Shown: positions 1-10,075 of the stretch, in pieces
How the letters are laid out: the number at the start of each line of letters is the position of its first letter
Position numbering within the stretch: position 1 is the first letter of the stretch
Assembly: GCF_003013395.1 (NCBI RefSeq)
Contig: NZ_PXZM01000019.1
Location: 1 to 39,775, forward strand
Length of the DNA: 39,775 bases
Direction of reading: 5' to 3'
Source of the DNA: Brevibacillus fortis
Lineage (GTDB): Bacteria > Bacillota > Bacilli > Brevibacillales > Brevibacillaceae
Translations under genes and position numbers: made by a program
Notes under the pieces: generated by a model
The model's database searches: none
What the model saw: only the letters and a program-made list of their open reading frames with translations
What the model was told of the DNA's origin: nothing

Positions 1-486
1 GTCAATCTCATCCTCCAAATCCTTGATGGCTTCTTTTACCGCTTTATCTGACTTGAGTTTTGGTTTTTTCGTCAGCTTATCATTGTTTGACAAGTCAGGT
101 GCGTAGTTACCGAGAAATGCCGTTACATTCCCATCCTCGTTTACGTGAACCGTCTGCTGATAACCATAGACTGGGATGCCCTCGTACATTTCTTGTACGC
201 GGTAGTGAGTCATGTCTGTCTCTTTGTCAGTCACTTCATCAAGCACTTTGAAGTGGTCTCTCACATCTCCATCAATGCGGAAGGAATCTTGATGTTGCTC
301 CAGGAATCCCCAAACTTTTTCTTCGCCATCCAGCTCTTCTGCTTCGAACTCTTCTCCAATAAATTCGGGGGTATCCCACTCAGCGCTATATACGATGCTT
401 TCGGATTCGGCCTGCGCAGCTAGCGGCAGGAATGTAGAACTACCTAATGCGAAGCTGAGTGTTACTGCAAAAACCGATTTTTTCAT
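1..486 (-). CDS. Secreted M4 (thermolysin-like) metalloprotease, N-terminal part
   Basis: The 162 visible codons are the N-terminus of a preproprotein; the rest lies beyond the left edge. A signal peptide (MKKSVFAVTLSFALG..., hydrophobic core, cleavage likely after AQA near residue 27) is followed by a fungalysin/thermolysin propeptide (FTP) domain. That domain is recognisable by the stretch YEGIPVYGYQQTVHVNEDG around residues 105-124, which matches the propeptides of Bacillus neutral proteases. By family knowledge, the propeptide chaperones and inhibits a secreted zinc protease. The catalytic HExxH region is not in the window, so the family call rests on the propeptide. The ATG is preceded by AAGGAGG at a suitable distance. 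It is transcribed leftwards from an AT-rich promoter region at 487-600. Confidence 0.82.
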   Translation of the reverse strand, partial: MKKSVFAVTLSFALGSSTFLPLAAQAESESIVYSAEWDTPEFIGEEFEAEELDGEEKVWGFLEQHQDSFRIDGDVRDHFKVLDEVTDKETDMTHYRVQEMYEGIPVYGYQQTVHVNEDGNVTAFLGNYAPDLSNNDKLTKKPKLKSDKAVKEAIKDLEDEID

Positions 487-593
487 ACTTGTTAACTCCT
501 CCTTGGAAAATATTGTTTTTTATGTAAGTTCATAGTTGTTTACATCTCTTATTATTTGTCATAAATGTGAATTTGAGAACAATTTTTTAACGA

Positions 594-623
594 CAAAAAA
601 ATCATTTCCCGAAAGAAATGATT
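594..623 (-). terminator. Intrinsic terminator after the GGDEF-like regulator gene
   Basis: Read on the minus strand, AATCATTTC and GAAATGATT form a 9-bp stem around a short loop. A run of T follows directly. It lies 14 bases after the stop codon of the 638-1948 gene. Confidence 0.8.
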
Positions 624-637
624 AATTGGTAAATTTA

Positions 638-1948
638 TTACAATTGCGATTGCCATACGATCCGATACACCTTGCGCGGTCTGCCACGCGGGTGCGGGCT
701 TTCTTCCCTGATCACCTGCGCGAGTCCCTTTGACTCCAGTTCAATCAGTATGCGTCTGGCACTTCGTGGAAGAATTTGCAGATACGAGGCTAATTCTGTC
801 GCATGAATTTCCTGAGAGCCTCGCTTTTTGAGTATGGAGTGGAGCTTCGCGAGCGTCATGACACTGAGAGAGGTAAGCTGACTGAGCTCTTGCAGCTTTT
901 CTGAGTCGTACCGATAAGTGATCTGTTCAGCACGACCAAGCGGCCCGACGACGCTTTTGTCATCAAAGAAGACCATCCAGTTGCCTGTCCCGCGCTCTTT
1001 GGCGTGCAGCAAAGCCGCACCACCATGGATTTCTGCTTCATAAGCGGTCTTGCCGATCCCGATTCCGCACGTCACCAGATCAGCGCGAATGCCAAACAGC
1101 TCTTCCAAATCCGGCATGGTCTCATAGTCACGGGTCACTTCTTGCAGGTTACCCCGCGTTGTAAAAATGACGTAGCGCCCGGGACCTGCTGTCTTCAGTG
1201 AGCCTTGCAAATGCTTCGCGTAGCGCAACAGCTTTTCCATCGTCTTGATCTCGGCATTTTGCCATTCATCTGTGGAAAAGTTGCCACCGGCAAGCTCGCG
1301 AAATGGGTCGATCTCCATCATCTGCACGGCAATTTGGGTATCTTTGAAGTGAAGCATTTCATGCGTTCGCAAAAGCATGTGAATGACAGAAATCACCCCT
1401 GCGCGTGTCGGCACAACCCGATGTACAGGGACACCTCGCCGCCCCAGCTCTACCTCTGCTGTCCGCAAGCAGGTGACAGCCGCCTTTGTCTTGCCTGCCT
1501 TCCAAAGCTGTTCGTGGTAATCAGCCAATTCATCGGCTGAGATCGCTCCCTCGTAATGCTTGAGACATTTGTAGCCACCAGCGATACCCGCTTCGTCCAT
1601 AAAATGCTCCAGTTCTTCTGGAGAAAATGTATCAAAGCTCACTTCATCCACCCGGATACCCAATTGATGGGACAGGTGAAGCAAGGTTCTGTACAAGCTC
1701 GCACCGAGATGAGGCACATAAGCCATCGGCACTTGGACCTTGCCTGACTCGCTCACCATGGCATAAGGGACCTGTCCGGAGAAAAGCCACATATCAACCT
1801 CATCCACATGCGGCGAAATCAGATCGAGGATCTCTTCTTCTTTCCAATAGACGATCGGCAAGTATTCAATTTCGGGAAACTCTCGCATGACTGATTCGAT
1901 GATGGCAAGTGAATCATCCGCGCCTATTACGCCTAGTCGCAGCTTCAA
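638..1948 (-). CDS. Regulator with degenerate GGDEF-like domain and C-terminal winged helix
   Basis: A 436-residue cytoplasmic protein. Residues 1-180 are alpha/beta and start with a Rossmann-like strand (MKLRLGVIGADDS), suggesting a ligand- or partner-sensing module. Residues about 255-350 look like a nucleotide-cyclase/GGDEF fold: the strand GRYVIFTTRGN sits where the GG[D/E]EF loop would be, and GIGIGKTAYEAEIHGGAALL followed by AKERGTGNW resembles the family's SIGIA...A..AL..AK..GKN tail. The catalytic GG[D/E]EF sequence is absent, so synthesis of c-di-GMP is unlikely; nucleotide binding is possible. The last 70 residues form a winged helix (LASYLQILPRSARRILIELESKGL) ending in a basic GRPRKVYRI wing. 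The role is inferred to be transcriptional control of an unknown target. The ATG agrees with the fold boundary, but its Shine-Dalgarno is weak. Confidence 0.6.
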   Translation of the reverse strand: MKLRLGVIGADDSLAIIESVMREFPEIEYLPIVYWKEEEILDLISPHVDEVDMWLFSGQVPYAMVSESGKVQVPMAYVPHLGASLYRTLLHLSHQLGIRVDEVSFDTFSPEELEHFMDEAGIAGGYKCLKHYEGAISADELADYHEQLWKAGKTKAAVTCLRTAEVELGRRGVPVHRVVPTRAGVISVIHMLLRTHEMLHFKDTQIAVQMMEIDPFRELAGGNFSTDEWQNAEIKTMEKLLRYAKHLQGSLKTAGPGRYVIFTTRGNLQEVTRDYETMPDLEELFGIRADLVTCGIGIGKTAYEAEIHGGAALLHAKERGTGNWMVFFDDKSVVGPLGRAEQITYRYDSEKLQELSQLTSLSVMTLAKLHSILKKRGSQEIHATELASYLQILPRSARRILIELESKGLAQVIREESPHPRGRPRKVYRIVWQSQL

Positions 1949-2009
1949 CTAAACTCCCTCTTTCACACCAATCTCTTCCTACAAGGATAACATACTCCCT
2001 CTCTTTTTC

Positions 2010-2259
2010 TCATCGGGGGATCACTTTACCTGCTGCCTCCCCAATCCGGTGTGCCACGTACAAAACAGGGATGATCAACAAACTGTATGGTAACGTGCTC
2101 CAAATAAACGACCAGCAGACAAACCAGAAAAGACGGGAGGTACGTTCCAGCCGAAAGTGTCGTGACAGTCAGGATGACCGCTGCCGATAAAACCGCGAAA
2201 ATACAAGAGACTGCGACGGCAAATTGTGCCGTGTTCATCGACAGCGAAGGCTTCAGCAT
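2010..2259 (-). pseudogene. Small two-helix membrane protein (DUF2798-like), frameshifted
   Basis: Starting at the ATG at 2257-2259 (ribosome site GGAAGAGGG), the first frame gives one good membrane helix (FAVAVSCIFAVLSAAVIL). It then runs into an unnatural tail with a stop at 2026. Another frame, open from 2168 to a TGA at 2010-2012, encodes a basic loop (SRHFRLERTSRL) and a second helix (FWFVCWSFIWSTLPYSLLII) ending AAGKVIPR. Joined by a one-base shift somewhere in 2115-2168, they give a protein of about 83 residues. Its two helices and the W...P...P pattern resemble DUF2798 proteins, which are often encoded beside TetR genes. It lies 15 bp after the TetR gene, apparently in one transcript. 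The family name is tentative. The break could be a real mutation or a sequencing error. Confidence 0.55.
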
Positions 2260-2274
2260 ACAAGCACCCTCTTC

Positions 2275-2865
2275 CTATTCGTTTGCCTGCAAAATTCCAT
2301 ATGCCAAAAAAGATACGGCATCGTCTGCAAGCTGCTCCGCTGTTCTTTCGCCCGTCAGCAAATACCGCGACGTCATACGGTCTACGACTGCGATCATTGC
2401 TTCTGCCGCTACCTCCACAGACAACTCAACATGGACGTGACCAGCAGTCTGATTTTGTCGCAAGTTGACAGCAACAATCGAAGCCAGCTTACGATGCAGC
2501 TCTTCGCCCTCTTCTGCCTGATACAGAACGATCCGGGTCAAGTCAGGCTCCTCCTGAAAAAATCGGAACAAGGCGAGCAGGTTTTCCCGTACCTGCCGGA
2601 AGACATCTGCCTTCGTCAAGGCCGTTACCTTTTGACCGCTGTCCGCCAATTCCCACAGCTTGGTGACGAATGTATCCGTCAGTTGCTGGTACAAGCCTTC
2701 CTTGCTGTCAAAATACTGATAAAACGACGCCTGAGTCAGTCCTGCTGCTTTCACGATGTCACTCACCCGTGTGCGATGAAAGCCTTTTGCCGCAAACTCA
2801 GAAGCTGCCGCCGTAAGCAACCGACTGCGACTCAACTCCCCTTTTGACAATTTGTCATTGGTCAT
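2275..2865 (-). CDS. TetR/AcrR family transcriptional regulator
   Basis: A 196-residue regulator. The N-terminal helix-turn-helix is typical (RLLTAAASEFAAKGF, then VSDIVKAAGLTQASFYQYF), followed by an all-alpha ligand-binding and dimerisation domain. By family knowledge it should repress its own promoter and release it on binding a small molecule. The ATG at 2865 (MTNDKLSKGE) is preferred over an in-frame ATG eight codons upstream, because GGGGTGAG lies just before it and the upstream ATG falls inside the operator/-10 neighbourhood. The start region directly follows two tandem palindromes that overlap its promoter. The next gene downstream, 15 bp away, is the frameshifted small membrane protein and is its likely regulated partner. 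Confidence 0.88.
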   Translation of the reverse strand: MTNDKLSKGELSRSRLLTAAASEFAAKGFHRTRVSDIVKAAGLTQASFYQYFDSKEGLYQQLTDTFVTKLWELADSGQKVTALTKADVFRQVRENLLALFRFFQEEPDLTRIVLYQAEEGEELHRKLASIVAVNLRQNQTAGHVHVELSVEVAAEAMIAVVDRMTSRYLLTGERTAEQLADDAVSFLAYGILQANE

Positions 2866-2880
2866 TTTCTCACCCCAAAA

Positions 2881-2920
2881 ATAACTCATCAGTTATGTAA
2901 CTATTGAGTTATTTTTACAA
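2881..2920 (-). promoter_or_regulatory. Promoter with tandem TetR operators
   Basis: Two adjacent 16-bp palindromic sites are visible: ATAACTCATCAGTTAT at 2881-2896 and GTAACTATTGAGTTAT at 2897-2912. Each is TAACT, four bases, AGTTA. On the minus strand a plausible promoter is TTGTAA (2915-2920), a 17-bp spacer and CATAAC (2892-2897). The sites therefore cover the spacer and the -10, consistent with autorepression by the adjacent TetR protein. Assignment to that protein is inferred from position. Confidence 0.7.
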
Positions 2921-2947
2921 CTTTTGGATTTTCTTGTCAAGACCCAC

Positions 2948-2976
2948 TTGCTTTTTCCTCCGACAGTGCGTAAAAT
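2948..2976 (+). promoter_or_regulatory. Predicted sigma-A promoter of trpS
   Basis: TTGCTT (2948-2953), a 17-bp spacer and TAAAAT (2971-2976) form a reasonable vegetative promoter. Transcription would start near 2983, just before the T-box leader. Confidence 0.5.
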
Positions 2977-2982
2977 GTTTGC

Positions 2983-3296
2983 TCAAAGGGTATCATTTGA
3001 TGGCAATGAGGAAGAAGAGTAGTCATTTTTCGAGACTTCAGAGAGCTGATGGTTGGTGCGAATCAGTGTTAAGGAAATGATGAATGGGCTTCCGAGCTCC
3101 AACCCGAACCCGCTCTCATGGCGGCAGTAGGCTTTGGCGTTACGTCCGTACGTTACAATGGACACCGTATCAAGCTGTTTTGCACAGAAACGGTACGGAT
3201 TAAAGAGATTTTGCGTATGGATGATTCCGTACGTGAAATAACAAGGGTGGCACCACGGTTCATTCGTCCCTGTCCAGGGCGGATGGACCTTTTTGT
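2983..3296 (+). ncRNA. T-box leader (tRNA-Trp sensing) of trpS
   Basis: The leader contains the hallmark T-box AGGGTGGCACCACGG at 3244-3258. The Stem I signature AGAGAGCTGATGGTTGGTG lies near 3039-3057, including a CTGAT/ATCAG hairpin. A factor-independent terminator follows. Position directly upstream of tryptophanyl-tRNA synthetase predicts a UGG specifier. The best candidate is TGG at 3085-3087, preceded by GAA as in other T-boxes; a second UGG lies at 3119-3121. By family knowledge, uncharged tRNA-Trp pairs with the specifier and with the TGGC bulge, stabilises an antiterminator and switches trpS on. The 5' end is inferred from the predicted promoter. Confidence 0.93.
3257..3295 (+). terminator. 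Regulated terminator of the T-box leader
   Basis: GGTTCATTCGTCCCT pairs, with some G-U pairs, with AGGGCGGATGGACC and is followed by TTTTTT. The 5' arm overlaps the end of the conserved T-box sequence, as required for mutually exclusive terminator and antiterminator folds. Confidence 0.88.
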
Positions 3297-3306
3297 ATAT
3301 GCGGAC

Positions 3307-4492
<1,186 letters not shown>

Positions 4493-4510
4493 TCCATTGC
4501 CACAACAAAA

Positions 4511-4545
4511 AACGGGCTGGGAAGCTTTCTCCCAACCCGTTTTCC
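4511..4545. terminator. Bidirectional terminator between trpS and the nuclease gene
   Basis: AACGGGCTGGGA and TCCCAACCCGTT form a strong stem around a short loop, with A-rich sequence on one side and TTTTCC on the other. It lies between the two convergent stop codons and can serve both genes. Confidence 0.85.
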
Positions 4546-4546
4546 T

Positions 4547-7500
4547 TTAGTCCTTGCTCTTAACCGTGACAGTTACCTTGGCTGTTTTGCCAGCGTAGCT
4601 GATCGTGATGGTCACTCTTGTCCTTGGTTCGGCATCATCCAAGACAAGAATACGCCCAGTCTCATCAACCTCTACCTGTTCGGGCTTGCTTGATGTGAAC
4701 TCGATACCCTCAGCTTCGGTAACGTCTTCTTCCGCATCGTTACCGAGAATCGCCGTAATTTCGAGCTGTGCCTCCTCACCCTGCGCTAGCTTGAGTGAAT
4801 TCGGTTTGACCTCTAGCCTTCTCAGGGCAGTCTCACCAACGACATACGATGCGGAGGTCACTACTGTAAAGATTCCTACCTCGTCTTCTTTTGTCACTTG
4901 GATCGCTTTTCCCTTGAGTCCTGTAGCCGCTCGCCACATATTGCTCCGATACGAGTAGGCTTGGAGCTTTTCGCTGGCGTCATCGGCGACTGGCAACGCG
5001 AGTGTAAAGCCTGTTTTGCCGAGGCTTGTCACTTTTTTGCCGTTGCTCCACACTTGCAATTGATAGGCTTCGCCAGGATTCGGCACACCTTTCCACCCGT
5101 TCCCATTTGCTTCTGTCAAGGAGAGCGCAAACTCTCTTGCACGCTGAGCGGAAAAGTATGCGCTAGGCACCTCTACCCATACTTCGCTGTCCAAGGTTAC
5201 GCGGATTCCGACCTCTTTTTTCTTCAATTGTTCAACCAGCTTCTGTTCCAAGGTCACGGTCGGATCAGCAGATTCCTCCTTGCGAGAACGCGTGTTGATC
5301 GAATCGTCATCGCTTTCTTTCACCTGAACGAACAGCACTGGAGCAAAACCGATCTTTTCTTTCACAGACTCGATTGCTTTCATGAATTCCCCGAGTATTT
5401 CCAGAAGTTCATCTACTTGTTCGTCAGCTGCCTTGATCTCATCCCCATCTTCAATGACGACAGTACCAAGCTTTTTCAAAAGCTCTTCCGCCAGTGTACG
5501 GACATGCTTGGCAACCTCTTTGGAAATATTCTTTTCATCGAGCGGCTCCAGTGCTGTTTTCGCCAAGCTCGTCAAGGAGGCAAGTGCCAGGCGGGCAAGC
5601 TCTTCATCCTCGATGCCATCTTCTGTAAGAGGGTCAAATGCTTTGTCCAAAAAGCTCTTCGTCACGTCTTGGAATGCCTCTTCGCTGATGGTTCCTCGCT
5701 CGGCCTGCTCAGCCACTGCCTCAAGGACAGTCGTGATCGTATGGGTGACTGTTTCCCATTTCTCAGTCGGCGTCCACTGCTCCGCATCCAGAAGTTTTGC
5801 CAGATTGCTGAGTACTTGATCCACCTGTCCTAAAATGGCATTCTCCTCGTTACTTGCGGAGATGGTTCGAGCTGCTTCCTTGTTCAAATCTCGCTGCGAG
5901 TCCGGGGTTGGTGTTCTGTCCGGCGGTGTAACTGGTGGTGTTGAATCCGGCTTGGCTGGAACCTGCACGGTAAATGCTTTGGTCACTGCTGTCGATTGAT
6001 CTGATGTTCGTGTGACCTCCAGCACCAGATCTACATTCGTCTGGCGATTTGGCGGCGAAATTTTGCCGTCCAGCGCAATGACCGCTGGATCACTTGACGA
6101 CTTGATCCCGATGGTAAAGCCTGTAGGTCCTTCTGGCAGCCTCAAGCGCGTCTCACCCGCTGCTGGCTGTGTGAGCTGCATGATGCTTTCTGCCACTTCT
6201 TGTGCTGTTTTTTCCGGCGTGCCACGATCCTTCAAGTCCAGCTGTACAAGGACAGGATTATGATCACTCACACGTCCCTCGCTCTCGGTCAAGCCAGCGT
6301 TGATGTGAACGATATCAACCTTCGTGTCATCCTTTAAATGGTTGCTGACCAAAATTTGATCCAAGACTTGGGAGTTCCCTTGGTACACGTACGTATACTG
6401 CTCACCCTTCGGCAGCTTCTCCACCATATTGGTCAAGACGCCATCTGCCAATTTCTGCACCGGATTCGAAAACGGGAAGTCGTTGAGATCGCCCAGTACG
6501 ACAACATTTGCTTTCGCTTCCGCCTCATGGATTTCTTTTACAAAGTTATTTAACACACGAGCAATTTTCATGCGTTGTACTTCGCTCACTAGCTGTGGCG
6601 GCTGATCTTTTCCAAACAGCGCTTGATCTCCACCCTTGGAGTTGAAATGGTTAGCGATGACAATGACAGGCTCGCCTTGGAAAATGAATTCCGCTGCCAG
6701 CGGCTTACGGCTCGAAGCAAACGCCTCGTTGGTCGGATCTACACGCCCTGGATTGTGTGAGAGATGCGCCTTACCATCTCGGGTCTCGATTTGCACCGCA
6801 TCTGTTGCACCTCCTGCCGTTCCTTCTGCCAGCTGTACTCGTTGTGGGTTGTAGAAGAAACCGACACGGATGTTTCCTCCAGGCTGTCCACCATCTTGAT
6901 TGTTCTGTGGCGCGATATCGGTATATCGGTAAGTCGGACCATTTTTGTTTTCGATTGCTTTGATCAATGCGTCCGCAGACTGCGTAGCATCCGTTTGTCC
7001 ATTGTCTGTCGGTCCATTATCGTCCTGCATTTCCACCACACCGATAATATCCGGCCCCTTCATGTTGTCCACGATTGTCTCGGCGATGCGATTGATTTTG
7101 GCGGAATCAGTATTTGCCGAGAAATTCTCGATGTTGTACGTCGCAATTGTCAGTTTGTCCTCTTTTGGGGAAATACTCGTCACTGGCGGCTCATAATGGC
7201 TCGCCTGTACCTTAACTGGCAGTGTATGGAACAGCTTGTAGTTCGCAAAGCTGTAGTCAATGATGCCTACTAGCGGATCAGCAAATTTGTCGCCGACTTT
7301 TACCTCTCCGGTAATCTTTTCGAGTTTGTCAGATACGGTGATGCGCTCAGGGTGAAAATCATTGGCTTCGAGCACAACTCCGCCGGCTGGCGTACGTGGC
7401 TGATTCGGATGGGCTCGATCATCGATGACCACGAATTCCGTTGCGCGTGGATTGGTAAACGTCTTGGTTTCGCCAACCACGATTGGATTGTCGATCTGCA

Positions 7501-10039
7501 CCAGCATGCCTTCGAGACTTTCCCAGAAGTCGATGCCGTCTTGGTCTGGGTCAAATTTGCCGAGACTGTCGTTGTCGATGATCCCTTTCGGGTATTCGTA
7601 GTTGTCTTTGCCTAGGATGAGTGGGACTAGGGGTGACTGGCCTTGCTTGACTACAGGGGGCAAGGTCGCATCAATCTGAGTCTGGGTGAGGTCTGTTCCT
7701 GCCCTGTTCGAAGGTACGTATTCCTTGACGATACCACTAACTGTTACTTCATCTCCTGGATTGACTGATGCTTTTGGCTCGTAAACGTATATACCTTCCG
7801 AAGTAAATGGATCTGCGTCCGGTTGTGGGTCTTGCATATAAAAGCCTTGTACACCGTTACTACCTCTGACGATCGATGTTACGATTCCTGGAACATTCGT
7901 CACCGTTCCATCCGCCATCGGTGATCGGTGCGATGTTCCTTGAATGTCATGAATGCGAATGTTTTCTTTTTGAATCACGTAGGGGAAGGTCGCTACATTG
8001 CTGTCTGTATAACCATCCTTGACGGCTACGGCTGAAACGGTTGTATCCGCATCAATCTGGATCGGTGTCGTATACTTCGCGCTTTGCCTGCTCGGTGTCG
8101 AACCATCTGTCGTATAGAAGATCACGGCATCTGTCAGCGTCGTTGAGAGTGTTACTTTTGTTCCCTGTGTCACCATAGGACCTGCTGGGCTCGCTGTAAC
8201 CATCGGGACTTTATTCTCGTCCTCTACGAGATCAGCGACAGTGCGGGGCACCAGCTTGTATACATTGCGATCGTAGTTCACCACGCCTGTAATAGCAGCA
8301 TAGCTCTTGTTCAATGGGAGCGGAAGAGTGGCATCAGGACGAGACACAAACGTACCGTGCTGATCCTCCAGCGTGTAATTGCCGCTCGATGCCGATTTGA
8401 CAGTAACCACTTTTACCGTCACCAGCTTGCCTTCCAAAGCCTCTCCTGTAGCAGCCGCAAAATCAGTAGAAGTCACAACTTGCGGGCTAGGCACACCCGC
8501 TTGCTTTTGCACGATTTCCACATTATTGGTGAGCGCTTCGAGTTGAGCCAAACCGTAATAGTCATTCATTTTTCCGGTAGCGCGAATCTTGTCTCCTACT
8601 TCAATTTTGCCAGTCAGCCCTGGCGCACGAAGTACGAGCCCCGCCGTATCATCTTGGAAATACACGTTGTTTTCTCCGCCCGCTTCAAACATCGCAGTCA
8701 CCGTTCCGACAACACTGACATTTGTTCCAACCGGGGTGTTTCTTGCCTCTGCAATGGTAGCCGAACCTACCGCTGACTTGGTAACGCTAACTTCCGCACT
8801 CTCAAACAACTTGCCGTATTCCCCAGCTATTTGATGTGTTACGAGAATATGATCCAACTGATCGATGTTTGGAATCGTAAAGGAAAATGACCCGTTTGCC
8901 TGTGTCGTTCCTGTTTCTTTGTTACTAAGCATTAGCGGTTGTTTTTGCGGATCGTATGCGCGCAATATCGCATTCGCTACTGCTGCTCCTGCTTCTCCTC
9001 GCAGCTCGCCCACACCGTTCACCGCTTGCAGGCTGACTTTTTCCTGTATCAAAGCCGGGCTGGCAACAGCAGGTCTCAGCTCGATGCCGGCACTCTCCTT
9101 CTTACTCCCTTCCGTTGCGGTGAGATAAACTCCCTGCGTACTTGGATCGGGATTGACAAAAGTCAGCTCGATTTGTCCGGAAGCATCCGAATCTTGCTGT
9201 GCCAAAGGAGTGTTGCTACCTGTTCCTGTAGGCTGACTCGCATAAACCTTAATAGTCCGCCCTTGACCGACATAGCCGCGAATTGTTGCTTGGATAGGAT
9301 CAGTATGATCAAAAATAAGTTCTGTAGCGTTCGGCTTTTCGGTCACGTCTGTTGGTAGCGGTGGTTCTACTGGGCTTTGCGTGTTTTTCGGGGTAGGTGC
9401 TCCGGTGATAAAATCGTTGCCGTTGTTGTTCGTATCCCAACCATTTCCGCCGTTCGGTACGATACCGCTAGCGTCACTTATGCGTTGAGCGCTGGTCGTA
9501 TTCGAGGGAGCTGGTGCGGGTGAATTGCCCTCAGATGAATTCGCAGTACCAAAGCCGACCATATCCACGACACTTGCTTGGGAGGTGACATCTGTTCCTG
9601 TTAGGTCGACACCATCACTGACCAGTGCAACCTTCCCTTTTGACCCTGACAAGTTCAGAGAGCCCGCATCGTCAGGAGTAGGTAGTTCTCCCCCTGTTGA
9701 TCCCGATGATGCTAGCTGAACCAAATAAAATCCATAGGGGGCTATATTTCCAGTCAACTCTGTCTTAGCCCATTTTGTTCCATCAGCCGAAGCATACTGA
9801 ACGGACCACCCACCAACCGAAACCGCAGTGTCCGTCGGGTTATACAGCTCAATGAAGTCATTCTTGTACAGGGCACCTGAGTTCCCCCCACCCCCATACA
9901 CCTCGCTGATCACCACATGATCAGCCCGCGCGGCTTTTGCCTGTGGCATCCACCCGGTCGGTAAAACTGTTCCCATCATGACCGTGGCTATTAGAGCCAG
10001 CTTCGGCCATCTGGAAGAGCTTCTTCTTTTTTTCAACAT
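4547..10039 (-). CDS. Giant exported nuclease/phosphodiesterase (LTD, OB-fold and EEP domains)
   Basis: An 1830-residue secreted protein. A signal peptide (MLKKRRSSSRWPKLALIATV... to AKA) precedes a lamin-tail domain (about 40-220). Next come OB-fold modules like those of YhcR-type nucleases (about 430-510, 530-605 and 690-780) and a chitobiase-like Ig segment (about 615-685, YTTDGSTPS). The endonuclease/exonuclease/phosphatase domain is at about 960-1265. Its metal and catalytic motifs are present: TYNIENF, GVVEMQD, ANHFNSKG, VVLGDLNDF and VSDHNPV. A helical region with acidic repeats and a final Big_2-like Ig domain follow. No LPxTG or SLH anchor is seen. The ATG at 10039 is chosen because GGGGAGG precedes it by 12 bases; an in-frame ATG at 10060 lacks a ribosome site. 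Upstream Pho-box-like repeats suggest phosphate scavenging from extracellular nucleic acid. Confidence 0.85.
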   Translation of the reverse strand: MLKKRRSSSRWPKLALIATVMMGTVLPTGWMPQAKAARADHVVISEVYGGGGNSGALYKNDFIELYNPTDTAVSVGGWSVQYASADGTKWAKTELTGNIAPYGFYLVQLASSGSTGGELPTPDDAGSLNLSGSKGKVALVSDGVDLTGTDVTSQASVVDMVGFGTANSSEGNSPAPAPSNTTSAQRISDASGIVPNGGNGWDTNNNGNDFITGAPTPKNTQSPVEPPLPTDVTEKPNATELIFDHTDPIQATIRGYVGQGRTIKVYASQPTGTGSNTPLAQQDSDASGQIELTFVNPDPSTQGVYLTATEGSKKESAGIELRPAVASPALIQEKVSLQAVNGVGELRGEAGAAVANAILRAYDPQKQPLMLSNKETGTTQANGSFSFTIPNIDQLDHILVTHQIAGEYGKLFESAEVSVTKSAVGSATIAEARNTPVGTNVSVVGTVTAMFEAGGENNVYFQDDTAGLVLRAPGLTGKIEVGDKIRATGKMNDYYGLAQLEALTNNVEIVQKQAGVPSPQVVTSTDFAAATGEALEGKLVTVKVVTVKSASSGNYTLEDQHGTFVSRPDATLPLPLNKSYAAITGVVNYDRNVYKLVPRTVADLVEDENKVPMVTASPAGPMVTQGTKVTLSTTLTDAVIFYTTDGSTPSRQSAKYTTPIQIDADTTVSAVAVKDGYTDSNVATFPYVIQKENIRIHDIQGTSHRSPMADGTVTNVPGIVTSIVRGSNGVQGFYMQDPQPDADPFTSEGIYVYEPKASVNPGDEVTVSGIVKEYVPSNRAGTDLTQTQIDATLPPVVKQGQSPLVPLILGKDNYEYPKGIIDNDSLGKFDPDQDGIDFWESLEGMLVQIDNPIVVGETKTFTNPRATEFVVIDDRAHPNQPRTPAGGVVLEANDFHPERITVSDKLEKITGEVKVGDKFADPLVGIIDYSFANYKLFHTLPVKVQASHYEPPVTSISPKEDKLTIATYNIENFSANTDSAKINRIAETIVDNMKGPDIIGVVEMQDDNGPTDNGQTDATQSADALIKAIENKNGPTYRYTDIAPQNNQDGGQPGGNIRVGFFYNPQRVQLAEGTAGGATDAVQIETRDGKAHLSHNPGRVDPTNEAFASSRKPLAAEFIFQGEPVIVIANHFNSKGGDQALFGKDQPPQLVSEVQRMKIARVLNNFVKEIHEAEAKANVVVLGDLNDFPFSNPVQKLADGVLTNMVEKLPKGEQYTYVYQGNSQVLDQILVSNHLKDDTKVDIVHINAGLTESEGRVSDHNPVLVQLDLKDRGTPEKTAQEVAESIMQLTQPAAGETRLRLPEGPTGFTIGIKSSSDPAVIALDGKISPPNRQTNVDLVLEVTRTSDQSTAVTKAFTVQVPAKPDSTPPVTPPDRTPTPDSQRDLNKEAARTISASNEENAILGQVDQVLSNLAKLLDAEQWTPTEKWETVTHTITTVLEAVAEQAERGTISEEAFQDVTKSFLDKAFDPLTEDGIEDEELARLALASLTSLAKTALEPLDEKNISKEVAKHVRTLAEELLKKLGTVVIEDGDEIKAADEQVDELLEILGEFMKAIESVKEKIGFAPVLFVQVKESDDDSINTRSRKEESADPTVTLEQKLVEQLKKKEVGIRVTLDSEVWVEVPSAYFSAQRAREFALSLTEANGNGWKGVPNPGEAYQLQVWSNGKKVTSLGKTGFTLALPVADDASEKLQAYSYRSNMWRAATGLKGKAIQVTKEDEVGIFTVVTSASYVVGETALRRLEVKPNSLKLAQGEEAQLEITAILGNDAEEDVTEAEGIEFTSSKPEQVEVDETGRILVLDDAEPRTRVTITISYAGKTAKVTVTVKSKD

Positions 10040-10075
10040 CCTCGCATCATTCCTCCCCATATCAATCAGAAGTAA

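Noticed and set aside
4605..9719. Many long ORFs on the plus strand opposite the giant nuclease gene
   Set aside because: They are antisense shadows of a GC-balanced coding region: no ribosome sites, no recognisable protein patterns, and the minus-strand frame carries clear domains.
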